Shown: positions 32,771-41,532 of the stretch, piece by piece
Numbering within the stretch: the first letter of the stretch is position 1
Layout: each line of letters opens with the position of its first letter
DNA from: Micromonospora_G sp040676775
Lineage (GTDB): Bacteria > Actinomycetota > Actinomycetes > Mycobacteriales > Micromonosporaceae
Direction of reading: 5' to 3'
Length of the DNA stretch: 64,000 nucleotides
Assembly: GCF_040676775.1 (NCBI RefSeq)
Contig: NZ_JBFAPP010000007.1
Coordinates: 62,001-126,000 of the forward strand
Notes under the pieces: generated by a model
The model's database searches: none
Told to the model about the DNA's origin: nothing
The model's input: the letters and a program-made list of their open reading frames with translations, nothing else
Made by a program: the position numbers and the translations under genes

Positions 32771-33412
32771 GTGTCGCGTCGGCCGGCGCGGGCAGACGAT
32801 GCCCAGCCAACCGGGGGCACCGCCGCCCAGTCCGAGGACGCGGCGACCCGGGTGCTCACCATTCCCAACTTGATCAGCTTCGCCCGCCTGCTCGGCGTAC
32901 CCCTGTTCCTCTACCTGTTGCTGGGGCCACACGCGGACGTCGCCGCCCTGGTGGTGCTCGCCGTCGGTGGAACCACCGACTGGGTCGACGGTTACGTCGC
33001 CCGCCGGTTGCGCCAGGTCAGCCGGCTGGGGGAGTTGCTCGACCCGACCGCCGACCGGCTCTACATCCTGGCCACCCTGGCCGGGTTCACCGCCCGCGAG
33101 ATCGTGCCGTGGGAGTTCACCGCCGCGCTGCTCGCCCGCGAACTGCTGCTCTTCGGCTCGCTGCTGGTCCTGCGCCGGTACGGGTACGGTCCGCCGCCAG
33201 TGCACTACCTCGGCAAGACCGCCACGTTCATCCTGCTCGCCGCGTTCCCGACGCTGCTGCTCGCCGACGCGGTGCCGAGCGCGGCGACGGCGGCCGGTGC
33301 GATCGGGTGGGGGCTGGCCTGGTGGGGGCTGGTTCTCTACTGGGCTGCCGGGGTGTTCTACCTGATCCAGGCCGCCCGGCTGATCCGTACGGCCCGTCGG
33401 GAGGCCAGATGA
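32771..33412 (+). CDS. CDP-alcohol phosphatidyltransferase (PgsA/cardiolipin-synthase type)
   Basis: This 213-residue membrane enzyme transfers a phosphatidyl group from CDP-diacylglycerol. The full family motif D-G-x2-A-R-x8-G-x3-D-x3-D is present in DGYVARRLRQVSRLGELLDP followed by TADR. About five membrane segments follow. The position matches Rv1822 (pgsA2) in the conserved actinobacterial block. The acceptor, glycerol phosphate or phosphatidylglycerol, is not fixed by the sequence. The start is GTG at 32771 after GGGAGG. Confidence 0.9.
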   Translation: MSRRPARADDAQPTGGTAAQSEDAATRVLTIPNLISFARLLGVPLFLYLLLGPHADVAALVVLAVGGTTDWVDGYVARRLRQVSRLGELLDPTADRLYILATLAGFTAREIVPWEFTAALLARELLLFGSLLVLRRYGYGPPPVHYLGKTATFILLAAFPTLLLADAVPSAATAAGAIGWGLAWWGLVLYWAAGVFYLIQAARLIRTARREAR

Positions 33413-34338
33413 GCACCGGGCGTGGACCGGAGCGCACCTATGCCCCCGACTTCCTGACCGAGCTGTTCCAGAATCCGCTTGATCCCGGTTACTCGGATGC
33501 GGCGGCGAGCCGGCGTGCGGGTCGCCGGCCGACGGGGTGGCGGCGGTCCACGATCCGGGTGGTGACCGTGATCACCCTGGCGGCGCTCGGCTTCCTGTTG
33601 GCGATCGCGTACCGGCAGACGATCGAGGGCGAGCCAGGGCGTGCTCAGGCTCGGGCCGGCCTGGTGACGCAGATCAAGCAGCGGGAGAGCGAGGCCGACC
33701 AGTTGACCCGCCGGGCGGACGAGTTGCGTGAGGACGTGAACCGGCAGCGGGATGCGGCGCTGTCCGGCAGTGACGCGGCGCGGTTGCGTGATCTGGAGGC
33801 GGCCACCGGTCTGGGTCGGGTCAAGGGCGACGGTGTCGTGGTGCGGGTCGCCGATGGGCCGTCGGAGGCGGATGCGGTGACCGGCGTCGGCGGTACTAAC
33901 CTCGGCAAGGTGTTGGACCGTGATCTTCAGGACATCGCGAATGCCCTGTGGAGCGCTGGCGCCGAGGCGGTTTCGATCAATGGTCAGCGGTTGACGGCGA
34001 CGTCGACGATCCGGGCCGCCGGCGGTGCGATCCTGGTCGACTTCCGGCCGGTGACCGGCCCGTACGAGGTGTCGGCGATCGGCCCGGGTCAGTTGGAGCG
34101 CCGGTTCCGGGACAGTGCTGCGGCGAACCTGTTGCGTCAGGTGGCGGCTGAGCATGGCATGTCGTTCGGTGTGCGTGGGGCCGATGATCTGACGCTGCCG
34201 GCGGCCAGTGAACCCCAACTGCGGTACGCGGTTCCCTCCGTGTCGCCGTCGCCGTCGCCTTCCGGGGCGGCGCGTTCCAACAGTCCGGCGTCGCCTGGCG
34301 CCGGGTCATCCCTCAGCCCCTCCGGAGGCGGCCGATGA
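33409..34338 (+). CDS. DUF881 family membrane-anchored protein (first copy)
   Basis: The 309-residue protein has a cytoplasmic N-terminus, one membrane helix (VVTVITLAALGFLLAIAY, about residues 50-67), a coiled coil (about 80-115) and a DUF881 domain outside, ending in a Ser/Pro-rich tail. In Mycobacterium the matching gene is Rv1823. ATG overlaps the previous stop (ATGA). It probably has a role in envelope or division, which is inference from synteny. Confidence 0.9.
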   Translation: MSTGRGPERTYAPDFLTELFQNPLDPGYSDAAASRRAGRRPTGWRRSTIRVVTVITLAALGFLLAIAYRQTIEGEPGRAQARAGLVTQIKQRESEADQLTRRADELREDVNRQRDAALSGSDAARLRDLEAATGLGRVKGDGVVVRVADGPSEADAVTGVGGTNLGKVLDRDLQDIANALWSAGAEAVSINGQRLTATSTIRAAGGAILVDFRPVTGPYEVSAIGPGQLERRFRDSAAANLLRQVAAEHGMSFGVRGADDLTLPAASEPQLRYAVPSVSPSPSPSGAARSNSPASPGAGSSLSPSGGGR

Positions 34339-34667
34339 TCCCCGTACTCGCGTTGCTCGCCGGCGTGGTGCTCGGCGTGGTGCTGGACCCGACGGTGCCG
34401 GCGGCGTTGCTGCCGTATCTGCCGATCGCGGTGGTCGCGGCGCTGGACGCGGTGTTCGGTGGGGTACGGGCGAAGCTGGACGGGATCTTCGACGACAAGC
34501 AGTTCGTGATTTCGTTCATTTCGAACGTGCTGGTCGCGGGGGTGATCGTCTACCTGGGTGATCAGCTCGGTGTGGGTGGTCAGTTGTCCACGGGCGTGGT
34601 CGTGGTGCTCGGTGTCCGGATCTTCGGCAACGTGGCGGCGATTCGCCGGCACCTGTTCCGGGCGTAG
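34335..34667 (+). CDS. sbp: Small basic protein Sbp (DUF1290)
   Basis: The 110-residue protein has three hydrophobic segments and the DUF1290 core PYLPIAVVAALDAVFGGVRA and FVISFISNVLVAGVIVYLGD. It lies between two DUF881 genes as in M. tuberculosis (Rv1824) and Streptomyces. ATG overlaps the previous stop. Confidence 0.92.
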   Translation: MIPVLALLAGVVLGVVLDPTVPAALLPYLPIAVVAALDAVFGGVRAKLDGIFDDKQFVISFISNVLVAGVIVYLGDQLGVGGQLSTGVVVVLGVRIFGNVAAIRRHLFRA

Positions 34668-34677
34668 GTTTGCGGCG

Positions 34678-35679
34678 ATGAGTGACGAGCAGCGGCAGGG
34701 CGGGTCCGAGTCCGACGCGTCCCCGGGCGGGTCCGAGCCGGTGGAGCGGCCGTCGACGGGTGGCGCCGATCCGGGTCCGGCGGCTGTGTCCGGGGGTGAT
34801 GTGGCGGGCCGGTCGGAGTCGGACGCGGGTGACGGGGTCGGTGACGGGCCGACGGTGGACCTGGGTGCGGCGCGCCGGTCGGTGGTCGGCGGGGATCGTG
34901 CGGTCGGGGTCGACGAGCCGGATTCCGTGGCTGAGGAGCTGCGGGAGCCGGTCGTGGCGGGTGGGCCGGTGCGGGGTTTGTCGTTGCGGTCCCGGTGGTC
35001 CGGCGCGAGTGTGATCATCGCGGTGTTGTTGGCTCTGCTCGGGTTCACGCTGGTGGTGCAGTTGAAGACGAATTCGGCGGATCCGGAGCTGGCAGCGACG
35101 CGGCAGGAGGACCTGGTGCGGATCCTGTCGGATCTGGAGTCGCAGGAGGAGCGGCTGCGTCAGGACATCGCGGGTCTGGAGGACAGTCAGCGGCAGCTTG
35201 CCTCGGGTGCGCAGGGGCGGCAGGCGGCGTTGGACGAGGCGACGCGGCGTGCGGACGAGTTGGGCATCCTGGCGGGTACGTTGCCGGCGCGGGGGCCGGG
35301 GTTGACTGTGACGTTCTCGGCGGGGTCGGAGCCGATCGAGGCGGCGACGGTGCTGGATGCGGTGCAGGAGTTGCGGGGTGCGGGCGCGGAGGCGATGCAG
35401 ATCGCCGGTGGTGGTGTGACGGTACGGATCGTGGCCAGCACTTTCTTCCTGAAGGACGATGGCGGTATCGCGGTCAGTGGGCGGAGGTTGGTGGGTCCGT
35501 ACACGATCACGGTGATCGGTGATCCATCGACGATGCGGACCGCGTTGAACATTCCGGGCGGGGTGGTGGCGTCGGTGAGTGGGGACGGCGGTAACGTGAC
35601 CGTCCAAGAGCGGGAGGTGGTCGACGTGACGACCCTGAGCGCTCCGCTGGACCTGAAGCACGCGCGCCCGGTCTCCTGA
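34678..35679 (+). CDS. DUF881 family membrane-anchored protein (second copy)
   Basis: The 333-residue protein has an unusually long acidic, Gly/Ser/Asp-rich cytoplasmic tail (about 100 residues), one membrane helix (VIIAVLLALLGFTLVVQL), a coiled coil (about 145-190) and a DUF881 domain (LPARGPGLTVTFS, then VLDAVQELRGAGAEAMQIAG). It corresponds to Rv1825. The tail may be a docking or phosphorylation segment, which is inference from composition. Confidence 0.9.
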   Translation: MSDEQRQGGSESDASPGGSEPVERPSTGGADPGPAAVSGGDVAGRSESDAGDGVGDGPTVDLGAARRSVVGGDRAVGVDEPDSVAEELREPVVAGGPVRGLSLRSRWSGASVIIAVLLALLGFTLVVQLKTNSADPELAATRQEDLVRILSDLESQEERLRQDIAGLEDSQRQLASGAQGRQAALDEATRRADELGILAGTLPARGPGLTVTFSAGSEPIEAATVLDAVQELRGAGAEAMQIAGGGVTVRIVASTFFLKDDGGIAVSGRRLVGPYTITVIGDPSTMRTALNIPGGVVASVSGDGGNVTVQEREVVDVTTLSAPLDLKHARPVS

Positions 35680-35742
35680 CCGGGCGCGGCCGTACCTTCC
35701 GTGGTGCGGTACCGATCAGAGCGACGACGAAGGACGCGGCTG

Positions 35743-36123
35743 GTGATTCCTGAGGACCTGCGTTACACGGCCGAGCACGAGTGGGTGGCGGGCGACGGTA
35801 GCGGATCGGTGCGGGTGGGCATCACCCACTTCGCCCAGGACGCTTTGGGTGACATCGTCTATGTTCAGCTTCCGGACGAGGGCGCCACGGTCGAGGCGGG
35901 TGAGTCGTTGGGTGAGATCGAGTCGACGAAGAGTGTTTCGGAGATCTACGCCCCGGTGAGTGGCACGGTGGTGGCGCGTAACGCCGATCTCGGCGATACG
36001 CCGGAGCTGATCAACAGTGATCCGTACGGTGCGGGTTGGTTGCTGGAGATCACTCCGGGTGGGCCGGCGGCGGTCGAGGGGTTGTTGACCGCGGCTGCGT
36101 ACCGGGAATTGACCGAAAGCTGA
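35743..36123 (+). CDS. gcvH: Glycine cleavage system H protein
   Basis: This 126-residue lipoyl-carrier protein reads IPEDLRYTAEHEWV, then ALGDIVYVQLPDEGATV. The lipoyl-lysine motif is in IESTKSVSEIYAPVSG. It shuttles the methylamine intermediate from GcvP to GcvT. The other subunit in the window, gcvP, lies 6.2 kb downstream behind a glycine riboswitch; gcvT is not here. GTG at 35743 has AAGGA upstream. Confidence 0.95.
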   Translation: MIPEDLRYTAEHEWVAGDGSGSVRVGITHFAQDALGDIVYVQLPDEGATVEAGESLGEIESTKSVSEIYAPVSGTVVARNADLGDTPELINSDPYGAGWLLEITPGGPAAVEGLLTAAAYRELTES

Positions 36124-36162
36124 GTTGGGCGCGCTCGGGCCGGGTTGTGCCCGCGCGTCTGG

Positions 36163-36191
36163 TTGCCCTGTATTTCGGCGCTGGCTAGGCT
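36163..36191 (+). promoter_or_regulatory. Candidate sigma-A promoter upstream of garA
   Basis: TTGCCC (36163-36168) and TAGGCT (36186-36191) are 17 bases apart, a good housekeeping arrangement in this genome. They lie 143 bases before garA, so the transcript would have a long leader. Confidence 0.5.
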
Positions 36192-36333
36192 CGCTCAGTC
36201 GACCGAGAATCCAATAGTTGCGCGTTGCGGAATTGCCTTCCCAGGCACGGGTGAGCCAGCCGCTGGGCTTTACAGCCCGGCGGCCAGACCCGCCACCCCC
36301 GACGCCGACCGAACAGATCCGTGAGGTGGTCCC

Positions 36334-36786
36334 ATGACGCGCCCAGACGACGAGTTCCCCCCACTCGACGTCACATCGACGCTCAACCTCGGTGCACTGG
36401 ACGAAGTGCTGGAGGGACCGGATGCCGATGTTGTGCCGAGCCGGATGTCGGGTTCGTTGCCGCCGGGCATGGCGTTGCTCGTCGTTCGGCGGGGTCCGAA
36501 TGCCGGGGCCCGGTTCCTGTTGGACCACGACGTGACCACCAGTGGTCGGCATCCCGACAGTGACATCTTCCTCGACGACGTGACGGTGTCGCGGCGGCAC
36601 GCGGAGTTCCACCGGGACGGGGGTACGTTCACCGTCCGCGATGTGGGGAGTTTGAACGGCACCTACGTCAATCGGGAGCGGGTCGAGGCGGCCACTCTGA
36701 GCAATGGCGACGAGGTGCAGATCGGCAAGTTCCGGTTGGTCTTTATCGCCGGTCCGCGCCCGGAGGAGGAGGCCGGCCGGGGGTGA
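36334..36786 (+). CDS. garA: FHA-domain metabolic regulator GarA/OdhI
   Basis: The 150-residue protein matches GarA (Rv1827). The FHA domain spans residues 45-140 with GR at 71-72, SRRH at 86-89 and NG at 108-109, the phosphothreonine-binding residues. GarA regulates 2-oxoglutarate dehydrogenase and glutamate metabolism and is switched off by phosphorylation of an N-terminal ETTS motif. Here that motif reads DVTSTLNL (residues 12-19), so the phosphoacceptor region is changed. Its stop overlaps the ftsR start. Confidence 0.93.
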   Translation: MTRPDDEFPPLDVTSTLNLGALDEVLEGPDADVVPSRMSGSLPPGMALLVVRRGPNAGARFLLDHDVTTSGRHPDSDIFLDDVTVSRRHAEFHRDGGTFTVRDVGSLNGTYVNRERVEAATLSNGDEVQIGKFRLVFIAGPRPEEEAGRG

Positions 36787-37550
36787 ATGAGCGTGCGGCA
36801 GCGGCTGCGCCCACGGCTTCGGCCGGCCGGGCCCAGCCGCTGATGAGCATCGGTGAGGTGCTGGCTCAGCTGCGGGTGGAGTTTCCCGATACGACGATTT
36901 CCAAGCTGCGGTTCTTGGAGGCGGAGGGTCTGGTCGAGCCGCAGCGCACGCCGGCCGGCTACCGGAAGTACAGCTGGGAGGATGTGGCGCGGCTGCGGTT
37001 CGTGCTGACTGCGCAGCGGGATCAGTATTTGCCGTTGCGGGTGATCCGGGAGCAGCTGGAGGGTCTGGAGCAGGAGCCGGAGAGTCCGGGGCGGCAGCGG
37101 CCGGCGTTGGTCGCGGTTGGTCCGGCGGGTGAGGTTCCGGGCCGGGATGGTGCTGCTGCGGGGCCGGTGGAGTCGGCGGATGCGCGGGTGACCCGGTCGG
37201 ATCTGGTCGCGCGTACGGGTGTCGATGATGTGACGTTGACCGAGTTGGAGCGGCTGGGGTTGATCGTGTCCCGGCCGCCGGGGTGGTACGACTCGGATGC
37301 GTTGGCGATCGCTCAGGCGGTGGCGGGGTTGGCCGCGTATGGGTTGGAGCCGCGTCATCTGCGGGCGTTTCGGACGGCCGCGGATCGCGAGGTGGGTTTG
37401 TTCGAGCAGTTGATTGCGCCGTTGGCCAGGCAGAATGATCCGGCGGCGCGGGCTCGGGCGGCGGAGGCGGCGCGGGAGTTGGTCGGGTTGTCTCAGCAGT
37501 TGCATGCGGCTTTGGTGCGGGTGGGGTTGCGGTCGATGCTGGGTCGTTGA
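36783..37550 (+). CDS. ftsR: MerR-family regulator FtsR (Rv1828 type)
   Basis: This 255-residue regulator has an N-terminal MerR winged helix (LMSIGEVLAQLRVEFPDTTI, KLRFLEAEGLVEPQRTPAGY) and a C-terminal second winged-helix-like region, which is characteristic of the Rv1828/FtsR group that activates ftsZ in corynebacteria. GTG overlaps the garA stop, coupling the two. Its codon use is strongly rich in G and T at silent positions. Confidence 0.9.
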   Translation: MNERAAAAAPTASAGRAQPLMSIGEVLAQLRVEFPDTTISKLRFLEAEGLVEPQRTPAGYRKYSWEDVARLRFVLTAQRDQYLPLRVIREQLEGLEQEPESPGRQRPALVAVGPAGEVPGRDGAAAGPVESADARVTRSDLVARTGVDDVTLTELERLGLIVSRPPGWYDSDALAIAQAVAGLAAYGLEPRHLRAFRTAADREVGLFEQLIAPLARQNDPAARARAAEAARELVGLSQQLHAALVRVGLRSMLGR

Positions 37551-37764
37551 TCCGTGCTCGTGTGGTGGGAAAGATCTGCGGTCGCGGGCGTGCCGTAGGC
37601 TTCGCGGGGTAACCCTGTGGGGCGTGCGATGGTGCGGGCGGCGCGCGTGGGACGACCGTCTCGCGGCCCGTGTACCGTGCAGGTGAAGGGGCCGGTTGCG
37701 GTGGCTGAGGGGTTTGGTCGCCGGGTCACGGCGCTGGGGAAGACACAACGACACGGAGGCGGCG

Positions 37765-38229
37765 GTGCGCGAGCTGAGCGTGGTCGGGGTTCGGGTGGAG
37801 CTGCCCAGCAACCAGCCGATCGTCCTGCTCAGGGAGGTCGAGGGTGACCGTTACCTGCCGATCTGGATCGGTGCGGTGGAGGCGACCGCGATCGCGTACG
37901 AGCAGCAGGGGGTCAAGCCGGCGCGGCCGTTGACCCATGATCTGTTGCGGGACATCCTGGCGGCGCTTGAGGCGCCGTTGCGTGCGGTGGAGATCACCGA
38001 GCTGAAGGAGAATGTCTTCTACGCTGACCTGCTGATCGGGGATGGTTTGCGGGTTTCGGCCCGGCCGAGTGACTCGATCGCGTTGGCGTTGCGGGTTGGT
38101 GCGCCGATCAGGTGCACGGAGCAGGTGCTGACCGAGGCCGGGATCGTTATTCCTGATGAGCAGGAGGACGAGGTCGAGAAGTTCCGGGAGTTCCTGGAGC
38201 AGGTTCAGCCGGAGGATTTCGCGGGTTGA
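37765..38229 (+). CDS. DUF151 bifunctional nuclease family protein
   Basis: The 154-residue protein reads VRELSVVGVRVELPSNQPIV, then EGDRYLPIWIGAVEATAIAY and SARPSDSIALALRVGAPI, all conserved in the DUF151 family (Rv1829). Plant homologues act as RNase/DNase; the bacterial role is unclear. GTG at 37765 is seven bases after GGAGG, so the longer frame from 37696 was rejected. Confidence 0.92.
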   Translation: MRELSVVGVRVELPSNQPIVLLREVEGDRYLPIWIGAVEATAIAYEQQGVKPARPLTHDLLRDILAALEAPLRAVEITELKENVFYADLLIGDGLRVSARPSDSIALALRVGAPIRCTEQVLTEAGIVIPDEQEDEVEKFREFLEQVQPEDFAG

Positions 38230-38414
38230 TCGTGCCGGGCCCGTGGGGGTCCGGTCGTACGGTGACGTGCCGGGTGCGGCGTGTGTCGCCTTGTGTGCGG
38301 CGTGTCGCGCTGAATCCTGCGGCTGTTCGGTTGGTGGTCGCTATAGGGTTGCCTTGTCGAGGGGTGCACGTCCCGGAAACGACGTGTCACCGCACTGGCG
38401 GGGAGGTTGTCCGG

Positions 38415-39014
38415 ATGCACGAGCCACAGGACCCTGATCCGGGGACATCAGATCATCGCCACACTGACGGCGGCACGCCTGTCGATCCCTTCGTGGAGGG
38501 TGACGGTGCGGTCGGGTACCGCGGGGTGACTGCCTGTTCCGCGGTGGGTATCAGTTACCGGCAGTTGGACTATTGGGCGCGTACCACGCTGGTGGTGCCG
38601 AGTATCCGGGATGCGTCCGGGTCTGGTACGCAGCGGCTTTACTCGTTCCGGGATCTGGTGGTGCTCAAGGTGGTCAAGCGGTTGCTTGATGCCGGGGTGT
38701 CGTTGCAGAACATCCGGAAGGCGATCGAGGCGTTGCGTTCGCGTGGGGTCGGGGACCTTGCCGGCATCACGTTGATTTCGGATGGCACGACGGTGTACGA
38801 GTGTCGTTCCCCGGAAGAGGTGGTCGACCTGCTTCAGGGTGGCCAGGGTGTGTTCGGGATCGCCATCGGTGGTGCGTTCAAGGAGATCCAGGGTTCGTTG
38901 TCGCATCTGCCGGCTGAGCCGGCCGGGGGTGTGCAGCCGATCGGTGTGCCGGCGGAGCCGGAGGCCTCTGGTGACGAGTTGGCTGCCCGGCGGGCCCGGC
39001 GGCGGGCCGGCTGA
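38415..39014 (+). CDS. Second MerR-family regulator (Rv1830 type)
   Basis: The 199-residue regulator has a MerR DNA-binding domain (VGYRGVTACSAVGISYRQLD, YWARTTLVVPSIRDASGSGT, QRLYSFRDLVVLKVVKRLLD). Its C-terminal half has no recognised effector domain. It corresponds to Rv1830, which affects division and antibiotic response in mycobacteria. ATG at 38415 gives the expected acidic N-terminal extension. Confidence 0.9.
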   Translation: MHEPQDPDPGTSDHRHTDGGTPVDPFVEGDGAVGYRGVTACSAVGISYRQLDYWARTTLVVPSIRDASGSGTQRLYSFRDLVVLKVVKRLLDAGVSLQNIRKAIEALRSRGVGDLAGITLISDGTTVYECRSPEEVVDLLQGGQGVFGIAIGGAFKEIQGSLSHLPAEPAGGVQPIGVPAEPEASGDELAARRARRRAG

Positions 39015-39047
39015 CCGGTTGTTGGTGGTGCCGGTCACACTGGGCTG

Positions 39048-39773
39048 ATGTCGGCTGTGGTGGGGCGCTCTCGTCGGTTTGTTCTTCTTCTGGGCTCGGT
39101 GTTCGTCTGGCTTCGCCGGTGGCGGCGACGGTTGTTGGTCGCTGCCGTGGTGCTGGTGTTGTTGGGGGCGTCGACGGTCGTCGGTAGCGCGATCTGGGTG
39201 GATCGGTCGGCGCGGGACTTCGTGTTCGATGTGGCGGCGGTGCCGGCTGCGCCGGTGGTGTTGGTGCTCGGTGCGCAGGTGGGGCCGGATGGGACGCCGT
39301 CGCCGTTTCTGGCGGCCCGGTTGGGGTTGGCGAAGGAGTTGTACGACGCGGGTAAGGCCCGGGTGGTGTTGGTGTCGGGGGATCACCGCGAGTGGGCGTA
39401 CGACGAGCCTGGGGCGATGCGTCGGTGGTTGGTGGACCGTGGTGTGCCGGCGTCGCGGGTGGTGCAGGATCACGCGGGTTTCGACACCTACGACTCGTGT
39501 TCGCGGGCGTCGCGGATTTTCGGGGTGCGGCGGGTGATCGTGGTGACGCAGACCTTCCATGTGGATCGGGCGGTGGCGGTCTGCCGGGAGGTGGGGTTGG
39601 ACGCGGTCGGGGTGGGGGACGATTCGGTGAGCCGGTTCGGGCGGGCGTGGCGGTGGGGGAGTTTCCGGGAGCGGTTCGCGGCGGTGAAGGCTGTTGTCGA
39701 CGTGGTGAGTGGTCGGGATCCGGTGTTCCTCGGTCCGCGTGAGTCCGGTGTGGACGACGCCTTGGGTGGTTGA
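39048..39773 (+). CDS. DUF218 / SanA-YdcF-like membrane protein
   Basis: This 241-residue protein has one N-terminal membrane helix (LLVAAVVLVLLGASTVVGSA) and a DUF218 domain outside the membrane: VVLVLGAQVGPDGTPSPFLA, ARVVLVSGDHREWAYDEPGA, and QTFHVDRAVAVCRE. Related proteins (SanA, ElyC) affect envelope integrity and vancomycin tolerance. It lies between the second merR gene and the haemoglobin gene, replacing the mycobacterial Rv1831 position. Confidence 0.88.
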   Translation: MSAVVGRSRRFVLLLGSVFVWLRRWRRRLLVAAVVLVLLGASTVVGSAIWVDRSARDFVFDVAAVPAAPVVLVLGAQVGPDGTPSPFLAARLGLAKELYDAGKARVVLVSGDHREWAYDEPGAMRRWLVDRGVPASRVVQDHAGFDTYDSCSRASRIFGVRRVIVVTQTFHVDRAVAVCREVGLDAVGVGDDSVSRFGRAWRWGSFRERFAAVKAVVDVVSGRDPVFLGPRESGVDDALGG

Positions 39774-39817
39774 CCGAAGGGTCAGCGACAGATCCCGTTT
39801 CGTTCAGTGACTGGTGC

Positions 39818-39846
39818 GTGACAGTGTGTGTGTTGTGCGCTATCGT
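39818..39846 (+). promoter_or_regulatory. Candidate promoter of the haemoglobin gene
   Basis: GTGACA (39818-39823) and TATCGT (39841-39846) are separated by 17 bases, 106 bases before the GTG start. Confidence 0.45.
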
Positions 39847-39951
39847 CCGACTGCGGTTGTCCTGATGTGACGGTTCGGTGTCACCACGTGTTCGTCGGTG
39901 CCGATTGCCGGGTCGGAGCGGCCGCTCAGTCAGCCGCCGGAAGGACATGCC

Positions 39952-40428
39952 GTGACGGAAACGGAAGCCAACAGGTCGTCGACAAGGGATCTCTCGACCG
40001 AGGACACGGTCGAGTTGCCGGAGCAGGCCGTACCGGGTGACGGTGGTGAGGGTGCTGGGTCGGCGTACGAGCGGATCGGTGGGGCGGTCGCGGTCCAGGC
40101 GGCGGTACGGATCTTCTACGAGCGGGTGTTGGCGGAGCCGGACCTCGCCGGTTATTTCGAGTCGGTGGAGATGGCCGGGCAGCGGCGTCATCTGGCGGCG
40201 ATGCTGACCGTGCTGCTCGGCGGGCCGGACACGTACACCGGTCGTGGTCTGGCGCAGGCGCACCAGGGGCTCGGTATCTCGTCGGCGCATTATGCGCGGG
40301 TGGGTGCGCACCTGTTGGCGACGTTGATGTGGTTGGACGTGCCGGCGGATGTGGTGGACCACATCAGGGAGACGTTGGGCCAGGTGGAGTCGCAGGTGGT
40401 GGCGCCGCGGAGTCGGCCGGCGGGGTGA
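39952..40428 (+). CDS. glbN: Group I truncated haemoglobin with N-terminal extension
   Basis: The 158-residue protein has a globin domain from about residue 38 (AYERIGGAVAVQAAVRIFYE), with the proximal haem histidine His104 in LAQAHQGLGIS. The glycine motifs of the truncated 2-on-2 fold are present. The first 37 residues are an acidic, probably disordered extension. Group I members typically detoxify nitric oxide or handle oxygen. The start is GTG at 39952 with AAGGA upstream. Confidence 0.9.
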   Translation: MTETEANRSSTRDLSTEDTVELPEQAVPGDGGEGAGSAYERIGGAVAVQAAVRIFYERVLAEPDLAGYFESVEMAGQRRHLAAMLTVLLGGPDTYTGRGLAQAHQGLGISSAHYARVGAHLLATLMWLDVPADVVDHIRETLGQVESQVVAPRSRPAG

Positions 40429-40438
40429 GTGGGCCGGG

Positions 40439-40476
40439 GCTGGTGCTGCGTCCGCCTGGGTGGGCGCAGCACCAGC
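40439..40476. terminator. Hairpin between convergent haemoglobin and AKR genes
   Basis: GCTGGTGCTGCG (40439-40450) and CGCAGCACCAGC (40465-40476) form a perfect 12-base stem with a 14-base loop, placed between the two stops. Confidence 0.8.
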
Positions 40477-40483
40477 GGGTCGG

Positions 40484-41485
40484 CTATTCCTCGGTGGCGT
40501 ACGGTTCGATCTCGGCGAGTTCGGCGTCGCTGAGGTCGACGTTGTCGAGGGCGGCGATGTTGTCCTCTAGTTGGGTGACGCTGCTGGCGCCGATGATCAG
40601 GCTGGTCATCCGCTTGTCCCGCAGCGCCCAGGCGAGGGCGAGCTGGGCGAGGGTCTGACCGCGTCGGGCGGCGATCTCGTTGAGTGCCCGGACCTTGGCC
40701 ATGGTGGTGTCGCTGAGGTGGCTCTCGTTGAGGAAGACGCTGGTCGCGACGCGGGAGTCGGCGGGGACCCCGTGCAGGTAGCGGTCGGTCAGCAGGCCCT
40801 GGGCGAGGGGGCTGAAGGCGATGCACCCGGCGCCGACGTTCTCCAGGGTGTCGAGCAGGTTGTCCCGCTCGATCCACCGGTTCACCATCGAGTACGACGG
40901 TTGGTGCAGCACCAGGGGGGTGCCGAGGTCGCGCAGGATCGCGGCGGCTTTCGCGGTCTGCTCGGAGTTGTAGTTGGAGATGCCGACGTACTGGGCTTTG
41001 CCGGCGCGTACGACGGCGTCGAGGGCGCCCATCGTCTCCTCCAGCGGGGTGTCCGGGTCGGGCCGGTGGTGGTAGAAGACGTCGACGTAGTCCAGGCCCA
41101 TCCGGCGCAGCGACTGGTCCAGTGAGGCGACGAGGTACTTGCGGGAGCCCCATTCGCCGTACGGGCCGGGCCACATGTCGTACCCGGCCTTGGTGGAGAT
41201 GACGAGTTCGTCGCGGTAGGGCGCGAAGTCGGTGGCCAGGATGCGGCCGAAGTTCTCCTCGGCGGAGCCGGGCGGTGGGCCGTAGTTGTTGGCCAGGTCG
41301 AAGTGGATGACGCCGAGGTCGAAGGCGCGTCGGACGATGTCGCGTTGGCGTTGCCAGGGGCGTTCGTGGCCGAAGTTGTGCCACAGGCCCAGGGAGATCG
41401 GAGGTAGGCGCAGACCGCTTCGGCCGGCGCGGTTGTAGGTCATTGAGTCGTAGCGGCCGGGGGCTGCGGTGTAGGTGACGGTCAC
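40484..41485 (-). CDS. Aldo/keto reductase of the YghZ/GPR type
   Basis: The 333-residue TIM-barrel oxidoreductase reads TYTAAPGRYDSMTYNRAGRS, then LPPISLGLWHNFG and FDLANNYGPPPGSAEENFGRIL, typical of L-glyceraldehyde-3-phosphate reductase (YghZ) and the Kv-beta group. Catalytic residues include Asp and Tyr in this segment and a Lys in VISTKAGYDMWPG. It uses NADPH to reduce small aldehydes. The start was set at GTG 41485 because relatives share this N-terminal extension. It lies downstream of an hxlR gene on the same strand. Confidence 0.9.
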   Translation of the reverse strand: MTVTYTAAPGRYDSMTYNRAGRSGLRLPPISLGLWHNFGHERPWQRQRDIVRRAFDLGVIHFDLANNYGPPPGSAEENFGRILATDFAPYRDELVISTKAGYDMWPGPYGEWGSRKYLVASLDQSLRRMGLDYVDVFYHHRPDPDTPLEETMGALDAVVRAGKAQYVGISNYNSEQTAKAAAILRDLGTPLVLHQPSYSMVNRWIERDNLLDTLENVGAGCIAFSPLAQGLLTDRYLHGVPADSRVATSVFLNESHLSDTTMAKVRALNEIAARRGQTLAQLALAWALRDKRMTSLIIGASSVTQLEDNIAALDNVDLSDAELAEIEPYATEE

Positions 41486-41532
41486 GGGCTCCAGCCTATT
41501 GATCGGCTGGGTTCCGGGGGCGGTGGGGCGGG

